DNA of 64,000 bases. Source: Christiangramia salexigens (GTDB taxonomy: Bacteria > Bacteroidota > Bacteroidia > Flavobacteriales > Flavobacteriaceae). Position numbers and translations under genes: made by a program. Below the pieces are notes generated by a model. That model was given only the letters and a program-made list of their open reading frames with translations. It was not told the DNA's origin and made no database searches. The stretch covers positions 1,460,501-1,524,500 of the forward strand of contig NZ_CP018153.1 in NCBI RefSeq assembly GCF_001889005.1. Direction: 5' to 3'. How positions within the stretch are numbered: the stretch's first letter is position 1; the number at the start of each line of letters is the position of its first letter. Shown piece after piece: positions 25,284-33,251 of the stretch.

Positions 25284-25505
25284 ATGTATTGGACTTTAGA
25301 ATTAGCATCATATTTAAGTGATGCCCCCTGGCCGGCCACCAAAGACGAGTTAATAGACTACGCAATTAGAACCGGAGCTCCGCTTGAGGTTGTGGAAAAT
25401 CTGCAGGCGATTGAAGATGAGGGAGACTCTTACGATTCTATTGAGGAAATCTGGCCTGATTATCCAACCGATGAAGATTACCTCTGGAATGAGGATGAAT
25501 ATTAA
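25284..25505 (+). CDS. DUF2795 domain protein
   Basis: A 73-residue acidic protein, MYWTLELASYLSDAPWPATK at the start, then a small helical DUF2795 core (DELIDYAIRTGAPLEVVENL) and a very acidic C-terminus (DEDYLWNEDEY). The DUF2795 family has no assigned function. The gene has its own promoter, a terminator right behind it and stands immediately upstream of secA; this close pairing is what I would call a typical arrangement in the lineage, although I cannot verify it here. A soluble cytoplasmic protein is expected, since no signal or membrane segment is present. Confidence 0.8.
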   Translation: MYWTLELASYLSDAPWPATKDELIDYAIRTGAPLEVVENLQAIEDEGDSYDSIEEIWPDYPTDEDYLWNEDEY

Positions 25506-25530
25506 ATAACAACACGCAAAAAATAGGGAA

Positions 25531-25557
25531 AAGTCTCAATCATGAGGCTTTTTTTTT
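25531..25557 (+). terminator. Rho-independent terminator after the DUF2795 gene
   Basis: Stem AAGTCTCA (25531-25538) pairs with TGAGGCTT (25543-25550) with one G-U pair, loop ATCA, then nine T. An outer CGCAAAAAA / TTTTTTGCG pairing could lengthen the hairpin. Confidence 0.85.
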
Positions 25558-25560
25558 GCG

Positions 25561-25568
25561 TAAATTTG
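25561..25568 (+). promoter_or_regulatory. Candidate -7 box (TAAATTTG) for secA
   Basis: TAAATTTG lies 25 bp upstream of the secA ATG. The region where a -33 TTG should be is taken by the terminator hairpin and has no match, so the promoter is either weak or extended. Confidence 0.4.
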
Positions 25569-25593
25569 AACCCCTTTAAACAAAAAAACCAGT

Positions 25594-28500
25594 ATGAGTT
25601 TTTTAAATTCTGTATTAAAAGCATTTGTTGGCGATAAGTCAAAGAAAGATGTTAAAGAAATACAACCTATAGTAAATAAAATTAAGGCCCTGGAGCCTGA
25701 ATTTGAGGCTTTAAGTCTTGATGAACTTCGTGCAAAAACCACCGAGTTCAAGACCAAGATCTCCGAGGCTACTAAAGATATAAAAGAAAAGATTGAGACT
25801 TTAAATAAGGAAGCCGATGAAACAAACGATATCACCCGCAAGGAAGATATCTATGCTGAAGTGGATGCCTTAAAAGAAAAGTCTTATGAAATTTCTGAAG
25901 GTATTCTTAACGATATCCTTCCCGAAGCCTTTGCAGTAGTTAAAGAAACTGCAAAGCGTTTTGTTCATAATACCGAATTAAAAGTACAGGCTACTGCATT
26001 TGATCGTGAGATCTCTGCAGAAAAGGATTATGTAACTCTGGATGGCGACCATGCTATATGGAGCAACTCCTGGGATGCTGCCGGAAAACCGGTAACCTGG
26101 GACATGATCCACTATGATGTTCAGTTAATTGGTGGTGTGGCTATGCACCAGGGTAAAATTGCAGAAATGCAGACTGGTGAAGGTAAAACTCTTGTAGCTA
26201 CCTTGCCTATGTACCTTAATGCCTTAACCGGGAATGGGGTTCACCTGGTAACTGTTAACGACTACCTGGCTAAACGTGACAGCGCATGGATGGCACCAAT
26301 CTTTCAGTTTCACGGTATGAGTGTGGATTGTATAGATTACCACCGCCCTAATTCCGCAGCACGAAGAAAGGCTTATAATGCAGATATCACTTACGGAACC
26401 AACAATGAATTCGGTTTTGATTATCTAAGGGATAACATGTCACATTCACCAGATGATCTTGTACAACGACCACATAACTATGCGATCGTGGATGAGGTGG
26501 ATTCCGTGCTTATTGATGACGCGCGTACACCACTTATCATTTCCGGACCAGTTCCAAAAGGGGACACTCATGAGTTCATGGAGCTTAAACCTGCAATTGC
26601 CAACATCGTTGAGGTTCAACGTAAATATCTGGTTAAGGTTCTAGCCGAAGCAAAGAAACTTATTAAAGAAGGAAACACGAAGGAAGGTGGTTTCCAACTG
26701 TTGAGAGTTTACCGAGGTCTTCCAAAGAATAAAGCTTTAATTAAGTTCCTTAGTGAGGATGGCGTAAAACAACTACTTCAGAAGACCGAGAATTACTATA
26801 TGCAGGACAACAACCGGGAAATGCCTAAGGTTGATGCCGAATTATATTTTACGATCGAAGAAAAAAGCAATCAGATAGACCTAACCGATAAGGGTATTGA
26901 ATTCCTTTCCGGTAAGGATGATCCGGATTTCTTTGTGATGCCGGAAATCGGGATGGAACTTTCTAAAATTGAGAATGAAGGTCTTTCTCCTGAAGAAGAA
27001 GCTGAAAAGAAAGAAGAACTATATCGTGACTACAGCGTTAAAAGCGAACGTATACACACGCTTCGCCAATTGCTTAAATCTTATACCCTTTTTGAAAAGG
27101 ACACTGAATATGTGGTCATAGACAATAAGGTTAAGATCGTTGATGAACAGACCGGACGTATCATGGAAGGTCGACGTTATAGTGACGGACTTCACCAGGC
27201 GATCGAAGCGAAGGAGAATGTAAAGATCGAGGATGCTACACAGACCTTTGCAACGGTAACACTTCAGAACTACTTTAGAATGTACCGTAAATTATCGGGT
27301 ATGACGGGTACTGCGGTGACCGAGGCTGGTGAGTTCTGGGAGATCTACGAACTTGATGTAGTTGAGATCCCTACCAACAGACCTATCGCACGTCACGATA
27401 AAGAAGATCTTGTTTATAAGACCAAAAGAGAAAAGTACAATGCGGTTATAGACCATGTTACCGATCTTTCCAATGCCGGAAGACCGGTACTTATTGGTAC
27501 AACTTCAGTTGAGATCTCAGAATTACTGAGCCGAATGCTGAAACTTAGAAACGTACCTCATAATGTATTGAACGCAAAACTTCATAAAAAAGAGGCTGAT
27601 ATCGTTGCTGAAGCCGGGAAATCCGGGATCGTGACCATCGCTACAAACATGGCTGGTCGTGGTACCGATATTAAACTAAGTAAAGAGGTTAAGGATGCCG
27701 GTGGTCTTGCGATCGTTGGTACAGAGCGCCATGATTCCAGACGTGTGGACAGACAGTTAAGAGGTCGTGCAGGTCGTCAGGGAGATCCTGGTAGCTCACA
27801 GTTCTATGTTTCTCTTGAAGATAACCTGATGCGTTTATTCGGTTCTGACAGGATCGCTAAGCTGATGGACAAGATGGGTCTGGAAGAAGGTGAAGTAATT
27901 CAGCACTCCATGATCTCTAAATCTATTGAGAGAGCTCAGAAAAAGGTTGAGGAAAATAACTTTGGGGTTCGTAAACGTCTGCTGGAATATGATGATGTGA
28001 TGAACGCGCAGCGTGAGGTGATCTATAAGCGTCGTTACCATGCCCTTTTCGGAGAAAGACTACGAGTGGACCTCGCAAACATGATCTTCGATATTTCTGA
28101 ATCTATCACCGAAACCAATAAAGCTGCTGAGGACTTTAAGAATTTCGAATTTGAACTGATCAGGAATTTCTCCATGAGTTCTCCGGTTTCTGAAGAAGAA
28201 TTCAAAAAGATCAATACTCAGAAATTAACCGGTGAAGTTTATAAAGCTGCCTATAAGCATTATGATGAAAAAATGCAGCATAGTGCAGAGCGTGCATTCC
28301 CTGTAATTAAACAGGTTCATGAAGATGAGCGCAATAACTTCGAAAGGATCTCAGTACCTTTTTCAGATGGAACCAAAACCCTTCAGGTAGTTACAAACCT
28401 TGAGAAAGCTTACGAATCTGAAGGTAAACAACTGATAAAAGATTTTGAGAAAAATATTACTCTGGCCATTATAGATGATGCCTGGAAGACTCACCTTCGT

Positions 28501-28950
28501 AAAATGGATGAGCTAAAACAGAGTGTTCAGCTTGCGGTACATGAGCAGAAAGATCCGCTTTTGATCTATAAATTTGAGGCTTTCGAACTTTTCAAGGCTA
28601 TGCTGGATAATGTGAACCGAGATGTGATCTCTTTCCTTTTCAAGGGTGAGATCCCTCAGAGCGGTGCACCTAATATCCATGAAGCAAGACAGACCAAGCC
28701 AAAGGAAAAGGTAGAAACCAAGAAGGAAGAAATTCCGAACATGGACGAAAGAGCAGCTCAGAACAGAGCAGCAGGCAATACTCAGAGACAACCTGAAGTA
28801 ACCGAAACCATCACCAGAGAAAGACCTAAGATCGGTAGAAACGATAAGGTTACTATCAAAAATGTAATGAGCGGAGAAAGCAAAAGCATGAAATTTAAAC
28901 AAGCTATCCCTTTACTTGATAAAGGTGAATGGGTTCTTGTTGACGAATAG
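25594..28950 (+). CDS. secA: Preprotein translocase ATPase SecA
   Basis: A motor protein of 1118 residues that pushes secretory proteins through SecYEG. QTGEGKT lies at 193-199, DEVDSVLIDDARTPL at 300-314, GTDIKLSKEV and VGTERHDSRRVDRQLRGRAG in the second ATPase domain. It is longer than the E. coli enzyme (901 residues): extra sequence lies at about 325-430 and at the C-terminal end. The C-terminus (GEWVLVDE) lacks the CXCX8C[H/C] zinc motif that binds SecB. A terminator follows. Standing alone between two hairpins, it is probably monocistronic. Confidence 0.98.
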   Translation: MSFLNSVLKAFVGDKSKKDVKEIQPIVNKIKALEPEFEALSLDELRAKTTEFKTKISEATKDIKEKIETLNKEADETNDITRKEDIYAEVDALKEKSYEISEGILNDILPEAFAVVKETAKRFVHNTELKVQATAFDREISAEKDYVTLDGDHAIWSNSWDAAGKPVTWDMIHYDVQLIGGVAMHQGKIAEMQTGEGKTLVATLPMYLNALTGNGVHLVTVNDYLAKRDSAWMAPIFQFHGMSVDCIDYHRPNSAARRKAYNADITYGTNNEFGFDYLRDNMSHSPDDLVQRPHNYAIVDEVDSVLIDDARTPLIISGPVPKGDTHEFMELKPAIANIVEVQRKYLVKVLAEAKKLIKEGNTKEGGFQLLRVYRGLPKNKALIKFLSEDGVKQLLQKTENYYMQDNNREMPKVDAELYFTIEEKSNQIDLTDKGIEFLSGKDDPDFFVMPEIGMELSKIENEGLSPEEEAEKKEELYRDYSVKSERIHTLRQLLKSYTLFEKDTEYVVIDNKVKIVDEQTGRIMEGRRYSDGLHQAIEAKENVKIEDATQTFATVTLQNYFRMYRKLSGMTGTAVTEAGEFWEIYELDVVEIPTNRPIARHDKEDLVYKTKREKYNAVIDHVTDLSNAGRPVLIGTTSVEISELLSRMLKLRNVPHNVLNAKLHKKEADIVAEAGKSGIVTIATNMAGRGTDIKLSKEVKDAGGLAIVGTERHDSRRVDRQLRGRAGRQGDPGSSQFYVSLEDNLMRLFGSDRIAKLMDKMGLEEGEVIQHSMISKSIERAQKKVEENNFGVRKRLLEYDDVMNAQREVIYKRRYHALFGERLRVDLANMIFDISESITETNKAAEDFKNFEFELIRNFSMSSPVSEEEFKKINTQKLTGEVYKAAYKHYDEKMQHSAERAFPVIKQVHEDERNNFERISVPFSDGTKTLQVVTNLEKAYESEGKQLIKDFEKNITLAIIDDAWKTHLRKMDELKQSVQLAVHEQKDPLLIYKFEAFELFKAMLDNVNRDVISFLFKGEIPQSGAPNIHEARQTKPKEKVETKKEEIPNMDERAAQNRAAGNTQRQPEVTETITRERPKIGRNDKVTIKNVMSGESKSMKFKQAIPLLDKGEWVLVDE

Positions 28951-28974
28951 AAATCATTATTCTCCAATTTATTT

Positions 28975-29002
28975 ATCCCGGGTTCTTTGACCCGGGATTT
29001 TT
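28975..29002 (+). terminator. Rho-independent terminator of secA
   Basis: A perfect 9-bp stem, ATCCCGGGT (28975-28983) with ACCCGGGAT (28990-28998), loop TCTTTG, and a T run. It starts 24 bp after the secA stop codon. Confidence 0.92.
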
Positions 29003-29062
29003 ATTTATAGCCTGACTTATAATTTTTATTAACTTTATTTTACTAACCAATCACAGCCCTCT

Positions 29063-29539
29063 ATGAAAAAGTACTCTATTGAAATAAAATGGGGAATAAT
29101 TTTCAGCATAGTTTCTCTATTATGGATGTTCCTTGAAAAAGGTCTCGGCTGGCACGACGAACATATTGCAAAACATGCTATTTACACCAACCTTTTTGCG
29201 ATAGTGGCAATTGTGATCTATGTTCTTGCACTTATAGATAAGAGAGATAATTTCTTTGATGGTAAAATGAACTGGAACCAGGGATTTATTTCAGGAATCT
29301 ACATAAGTATCGTTGTAGCCATACTCTCGCCGCTTGCCCAATTGATAACTCATGAGTTCATCACTCCGGAATATTTCCCGAATATTATAAATCATGCTGT
29401 GGAAAATGGAAAAATGACCCAGCAGGAAGCTGAAGATTACTTTAATTTGACCTCCTATATAACACAGTCCTTCTTTTTCGCTTTGGTAGTGGGGGTTGTA
29501 ACTTCTGCGATCGTCGCTCTTTTTGTGAGAAGGAAATAG
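29063..29539 (+). CDS. DUF4199 integral membrane protein
   Basis: A 158-residue inner-membrane protein with four hydrophobic segments (about residues 8-25, 41-58, 73-95 and 133-154). The first contact after helix 1, FLEKGLGWHDEHI, and the long loop FITPEYFPNIINHAVENGKM are features of DUF4199 proteins, a Bacteroidota family of unknown function. The start is ATG at 29063 with no clear promoter in the 60 bp after the secA terminator. The stop codon TAG itself overlaps the first base pairs of the repeat array that follows, so the array has grown right up to the gene. Confidence 0.82.
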   Translation: MKKYSIEIKWGIIFSIVSLLWMFLEKGLGWHDEHIAKHAIYTNLFAIVAIVIYVLALIDKRDNFFDGKMNWNQGFISGIYISIVVAILSPLAQLITHEFITPEYFPNIINHAVENGKMTQQEAEDYFNLTSYITQSFFFALVVGVVTSAIVALFVRRK

Positions 29540-29842
29540 ATTTCTCAGTCGCTACGCTCCTTCGAAATGACTGTTTAATGAACATTATTATTCCTTAGTC
29601 ATTTCGACAGCAGGGAGAAATCTCTTTTAAACTATAAACTGATATTTGACAAGACATTGACTTTTATAACTCAGATTTCTCAGTCGCTACGCCCCTTCGA
29701 AATGAGTATACTAATGAATAATTTTCCTCATTAGTCATTTCGACCGCAGGGAGAAATCTCTTTTAAGCTAAAAACTGATATTCAATGAAAAATTGTCTTT
29801 TGCAACGTAGATTTCTCAATCGCTTTGCTCTTTCGAAATGAC
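29538..29842 (+). repeat. Palindromic repeat array, first half (three units, 136-bp period)
   Basis: Left arms (AGATTTCTCAGTCGCTACGC then TCCTTCGAAATGAC) start at 29538, 29673 and 29809; right arms (TAGTCATTTCGA...GAGAAATCTC) lie at 29596-29628 and 29732-29764. The period is 135-136 bp. Left and right arms pair through AGATTTCTC/GAGAAATCT and TCGAAATGAC/GTCATTTCGA. Spacers between units are also conserved (TTTTAAGCTAAAAACTGATA). The third unit has only its left arm and is followed by the nuclease gene. The 358-bp gap before that gene holds nothing else. Confidence 0.93.
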
Positions 29843-29897
29843 GGTTTAGAGGAGGAAATAATATGTGCATCGTAAAACCAAAATTGAATTCTAATCC

Positions 29898-30191
29898 ATG
29901 AAAGAGTACTATTTATATATTACTACCAATAATAAAAAAACAGTACTCTATACAGGAATAACAAATAATCTTGCTAAAAGAATTGACCAGCATTACTATG
30001 AAAGTAAGAATGATAAACGATCATTTGCCGGCAAATACAATTGTTATCATTTGATTTATTATGAATGCTTCAATGATCCGAATGAAGCAATTCTAAGAGA
30101 AAAGACAATAAAAAAATGGCGAAGAGAGAAAAAAGATAAATTAATTCAAAAATTTAATCCGGATTGGAAATTCTTAGAGAATGAGCTTTAA
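29898..30191 (+). CDS. GIY-YIG endonuclease domain protein inside the repeat array
   Basis: A 97-residue single-domain protein. YYLYITTNN (residues 3-11) and VLYTGITNNLAKRIDQH (16-32) replace the GIY and YIG strands, Arg27 fits the conserved catalytic arginine, and the metal-binding Glu is probably in ILREKTIKKWRREKK near residues 70-84. It belongs to the small UPF0213/YhbQ-like group. The fold predicts a DNA nicking or structure-specific nuclease. The stop codon lies 3 bp from the next repeat unit. Position and closeness suggest that the protein acts on, or spreads with, the surrounding repeats; this is inference. Confidence 0.85.
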   Translation: MKEYYLYITTNNKKTVLYTGITNNLAKRIDQHYYESKNDKRSFAGKYNCYHLIYYECFNDPNEAILREKTIKKWRREKKDKLIQKFNPDWKFLENEL

Positions 30192-30194
30192 TGA

Positions 30195-30555
30195 AGATTT
30201 CTCAGTCGCTACGCTCCTTCGAAATGACTATACCTATGAATAATCTTGCTTCCTAGTCATTTCGAACAAAGCGAGAAATCTCTTTTAAGCTAAAAACCGA
30301 TATTCAATGAAAAATTGACTTTTATAACTCAGATTTCTCAGTCGCTACGCTCCTTCGAAATGACTATACCTATGAATAATCTTGCTTTCTAGTCATTTCG
30401 ACCGCAGGGAGAAATCTCTTTTAAGCTAAAAACTGATATTCAATGAAAAATTGTCTTTTACAACGTAGATTTCTCAGTCGCTACGCTCCTTCGAAAGGAC
30501 TATGCCTATGAATAATCTTGCTTCCTAGTCATTTCGAACAAAGCGAGAAATCTCA
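30195..30555 (+). repeat. Palindromic repeat array, second half (three units, 136-bp period)
   Basis: Left arms start at 30195, 30331 and 30467; right arms are at 30254-30286, 30390-30422 and 30526-30554. Right arms come in two types, GACCGCAGGGAG and GAACAAAGCGAG, used alternately. The array ends within a few bases of the M23 peptidase stop codon. This 367-bp gap contains no other feature. Confidence 0.93.
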
Positions 30556-30558
30556 ATT

Positions 30559-31239
30559 TTAGATCTTCAATAGCAAATTAGGGTCAGGGCAGTTACGTAA
30601 AAAACTGCTCAGGTCTTCTTTTTTCACCACGCCCGGGTAATCTCCTTCTCTCCCCTGCATATCTTCCATGACCTGAAAATGCAAATGAGGAGCATAATCC
30701 CCATTTTCATGAAAATCACCAAGTTCAGCGATCTTATCCCCTGCTTTAACTACAGTCCCTGCTTTTAGTCCATTTAATGACTCTCGGGACAGGTGACCAT
30801 ACAATGTATAAAATGTTTTTTCTTCGTAATTATGCTCTAAAATTATGGTTGGACCATAATCTCCAAAATTATCATTATCCCGAAAACTATGGATCTTACC
30901 ATCCAGCGGACTTATAATATCACTGAGAGCCGGAACCCAGATATCAAGCCCAATATGTATATTCCTGTTGGATTCTTCATTATTAAAAAGCTCACTGCGA
31001 TTATACAAAGTCCTTAACTCATTATAACCTCCGAACGCAGCCTTTGCTTCTCTGTTCTTTAAAAATTCGTCAACAAAAACACTAAATGCACCCGAGGAGG
31101 CTACCTCGAGCTTTAGGAGATCACGGCTATTTTCAGAAAGATCTATAGCGACATAATCGCTATGCTGATAATTCCCTCCAATTACCGGTGTAAAACCGGA
31201 TGTAAGACCATTCAAAAATTCCGTAAAACTCTGTTTCAT
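30559..31239 (-). CDS. M23-family (LytM-like) peptidase without signal peptide
   Basis: A protein of about 226 residues. The zinc site of LytM-type peptidases is visible as HIGLDIWVP (His and Asp ligands) near residue 94 and HLHFQV (catalytic His and third ligand) near the C-terminus, with SPLDGKIHSF and FYTLYGHLS between them. M23 enzymes cut peptide cross-links in peptidoglycan. The N-terminus (MKQSFTEFLNGLTSGFTPV) is not a signal peptide, so export is unclear; a sensor or cytosolic role is possible. I use the ATG at 31239; a TTG at 31263 would add eight residues. It is preceded by the coiled-coil protein gene (31280-32665) in the same orientation. Confidence 0.85.
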   Translation of the reverse strand: MKQSFTEFLNGLTSGFTPVIGGNYQHSDYVAIDLSENSRDLLKLEVASSGAFSVFVDEFLKNREAKAAFGGYNELRTLYNRSELFNNEESNRNIHIGLDIWVPALSDIISPLDGKIHSFRDNDNFGDYGPTIILEHNYEEKTFYTLYGHLSRESLNGLKAGTVVKAGDKIAELGDFHENGDYAPHLHFQVMEDMQGREGDYPGVVKKEDLSSFLRNCPDPNLLLKI

Positions 31240-31279
31240 AACATTCGGCGTTTGGGATGCCAAATGTAGTTTGTATGCA

Positions 31280-32665
31280 TTAATTTATCAAAATATCACT
31301 GAAATTTGCCTTAATGGTAATGTTCGAATTCCCGGAACCGGAAAGATAATATCCATTAAGAATTTCATTATCGTAAGATTTGGTGGATTTAAGCTTCATT
31401 TCCCCTGGATACTTTATCTGGCTTTGCATTCCGTTAAAGGAGAAATTAAATGCAGTATTCGGAACCGATAACTTCAGATCACTATTTTCCAGACTAATGC
31501 TCAAGGTCTCAAAATTCGGACTCAGTTTTTTAATGTCTAATTTACCGAAGGAACCCGATAAGATGCCCGTTTTTTTTATCTCGCCTATAGAAATATCACT
31601 TGAATTTGAAAGCAGTTTGATACTCGTAATATTTTCCAGACTGCAGTCCTTAACAAATTCGGTAGTTAGCACACCATAGTCCCAGTTTGTTACTTTAATT
31701 GGGGTATAGGACGCTTTTATATTCGTCTTTTTACCTGAAAGTCTGTTGGCTTGTAATTTACTATGGGATAGCTCAGCTTTTAAATTCTTTATATTATTTG
31801 TCAGTTTTAACTCTCCATGTCTTATGTCCAGATCAAGAATGGCATCGGCGGGAATCTTAAGTTTAACGGTTCTTTTCGCGCCAGAATCACCTCCATGCGA
31901 ATTGAACATGTTTTTATTACCTCCATTTTTCATGCTCTCTTCAAAACGCTTTCCAAACTCTTCTCCCCACACTTCCATTTTCTTTCCGAATTCCTCGCCC
32001 CAGGCTTCCATATCCTTTTCAAACTGTTTTCCCCAAACTTCCATTCTTTTCTCGTGCTGTTTTTCAAAAGCCTCGGCATTCTTTTCGATATTTTTAGCCC
32101 ATTTTTCCATTTTTTGCTCAAAATCCTTTCCGAAATTACTTTCCATCTTCTCTTCCCATTTTTCCAGATATTTATCCCCGTCCTTTTTGTAAGCTTCAAA
32201 ATCGAATTTCATGTCTCCCAAATTATTGGCTAGGTCCGGAGGTAAAGGATGATCTGAAATATTTGCCAGGATCGGTCCAACGAGATCTGTCATTAATGGC
32301 TGAAGCAGTTCGGGTAGCTTAGCTAAAGGCTCTTCCAAATGCGACATATCCATTTCCCAGTTCATAGTATTCCCGCTGGATTTAATGCTAATCGCTTCAG
32401 GGGAAACGGAGGTCTTTAAATTCCAGCCTTCCAGAATTCTTTTTGATTCTTCTTTGCTCAGCTCTTCTCCTTCCAGATAAGCATGAACCGATACCTCATT
32501 TTTATCCCAGGTCTCTATGATGAAATTGGTATGTTTTCCATCGATATCGATCTCTACATCCGATTTAACCTTGTGATTCTCATTTAACTTTTGCTTCTGA
32601 GCAAAACTTCCTGCAGTAATCAAGAGCAGGGCAAGTATTAAATAGTTATGCCTGATAGTTTTCAT
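31280..32665 (-). CDS. Secreted coiled-coil protein of the ECF sigma operon
   Basis: A 461-residue protein with a signal peptide (MKTIRHNYLILALLLITAGS then FAQ). Residues 35-105 are a beta-rich domain. Residues 166-245 hold a long charged helix whose end repeats every 11 residues (M-E-x-W-G-x-x-F at 208-215, 219-226 and 230-237), a hendecad pattern that predicts a right-handed coiled coil or amphipathic helix. The C-terminal half (about 265-461) is a beta-repeat region like DUF4097-type adhesin or beta-helix domains. The start overlaps the membrane protein gene upstream by 20 bp, so it is co-translated with the sigma operon. Function is unknown; envelope stress response is an inference. Confidence 0.7.
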   Translation of the reverse strand: MKTIRHNYLILALLLITAGSFAQKQKLNENHKVKSDVEIDIDGKHTNFIIETWDKNEVSVHAYLEGEELSKEESKRILEGWNLKTSVSPEAISIKSSGNTMNWEMDMSHLEEPLAKLPELLQPLMTDLVGPILANISDHPLPPDLANNLGDMKFDFEAYKKDGDKYLEKWEEKMESNFGKDFEQKMEKWAKNIEKNAEAFEKQHEKRMEVWGKQFEKDMEAWGEEFGKKMEVWGEEFGKRFEESMKNGGNKNMFNSHGGDSGAKRTVKLKIPADAILDLDIRHGELKLTNNIKNLKAELSHSKLQANRLSGKKTNIKASYTPIKVTNWDYGVLTTEFVKDCSLENITSIKLLSNSSDISIGEIKKTGILSGSFGKLDIKKLSPNFETLSISLENSDLKLSVPNTAFNFSFNGMQSQIKYPGEMKLKSTKSYDNEILNGYYLSGSGNSNITIKANFSDILIN

Positions 32666-33251
32666 TGCCAGTATTTTTTGATTGTTCCAATTCTGTTAAT
32701 TTCCCTTTTAATCTTTTTAGAAGATCCAGTCTTAACTGAAGATTTGATATCATAGCTTCTACCGTATCCTCATTTATTCCCGAATCCTTTATATCTTCAT
32801 TAAGCCTAATATATTCCTGATCCAAGGCTTCAAGTTTCGCCATAAAGGAATCTATAAGTTCTTTATTCTGAGGGGTTAGTTTGAGCTTCGCCAGCTGAAT
32901 GTTCAAATTCGCCATATAGTAATCCTCAATTTTCTTGAATTGCGGCGAATCGTCACTTAACCTGTAAGTTTCTGTTTCCTGAGGCGTATCTGAAGTTATA
33001 GTTGGATTAACAACTACAGGATCACCTGAAACCTTAGACATATTATTGTTCAACATAAAGAGTCCACCTACCCCTAGCACCATTACCATAACTGCTGCGA
33101 TCCTCCATAATTTCCATGACCCCCCTCCTGATTGTTGTTCCGGAAGTCCTCTGTCCAGTTTATTCCTGAAACGCTCTTCATGCCCGGCATTCATTTTTTC
33201 CGCTCCGCTATTACTATCATTTTTGAATAGTTCTCTAATATCCTGTCCCAT
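32646..33251 (-). CDS. Membrane protein with cytoplasmic N-terminus, probable anti-sigma factor
   Basis: A 201-residue single-pass protein. Residues 1-45 are charged and cytoplasmic (MGQDIRELFKNDSNS, then GHEERFRNKLDRGLPEQ), one membrane segment lies at about 50-68 (IAAVMVMVLGVGGLFML), and the periplasmic part is mostly helical (about 100-190). Its start overlaps the end of the sigma factor gene by 17 bp. In this class the N-terminal tail binds the ECF sigma factor; there is no ASD zinc motif of the HXXXCXXC kind, so the type is unusual. Anti-sigma function is inferred from position and topology, not from sequence family. Confidence 0.68.
   Translation of the reverse strand: MGQDIRELFKNDSNSGAEKMNAGHEERFRNKLDRGLPEQQSGGGSWKLWRIAAVMVMVLGVGGLFMLNNNMSKVSGDPVVVNPTITSDTPQETETYRLSDDSPQFKKIEDYYMANLNIQLAKLKLTPQNKELIDSFMAKLEALDQEYIRLNEDIKDSGINEDTVEAMISNLQLRLDLLKRLKGKLTELEQSKNTGNENYQA

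Noticed and set aside
29538..30555. CRISPR array
   Set aside because: The repeat unit is 136 bp with conserved spacers, arms are palindromic and about 34 bp, and no cas genes are near. Spacers of a CRISPR would be variable.
31380..32233. Long plus-strand frames opposite the coiled-coil protein gene
   Set aside because: They are the antisense of a repetitive, charged coding region; the minus-strand frame has a signal peptide and coupled neighbours.
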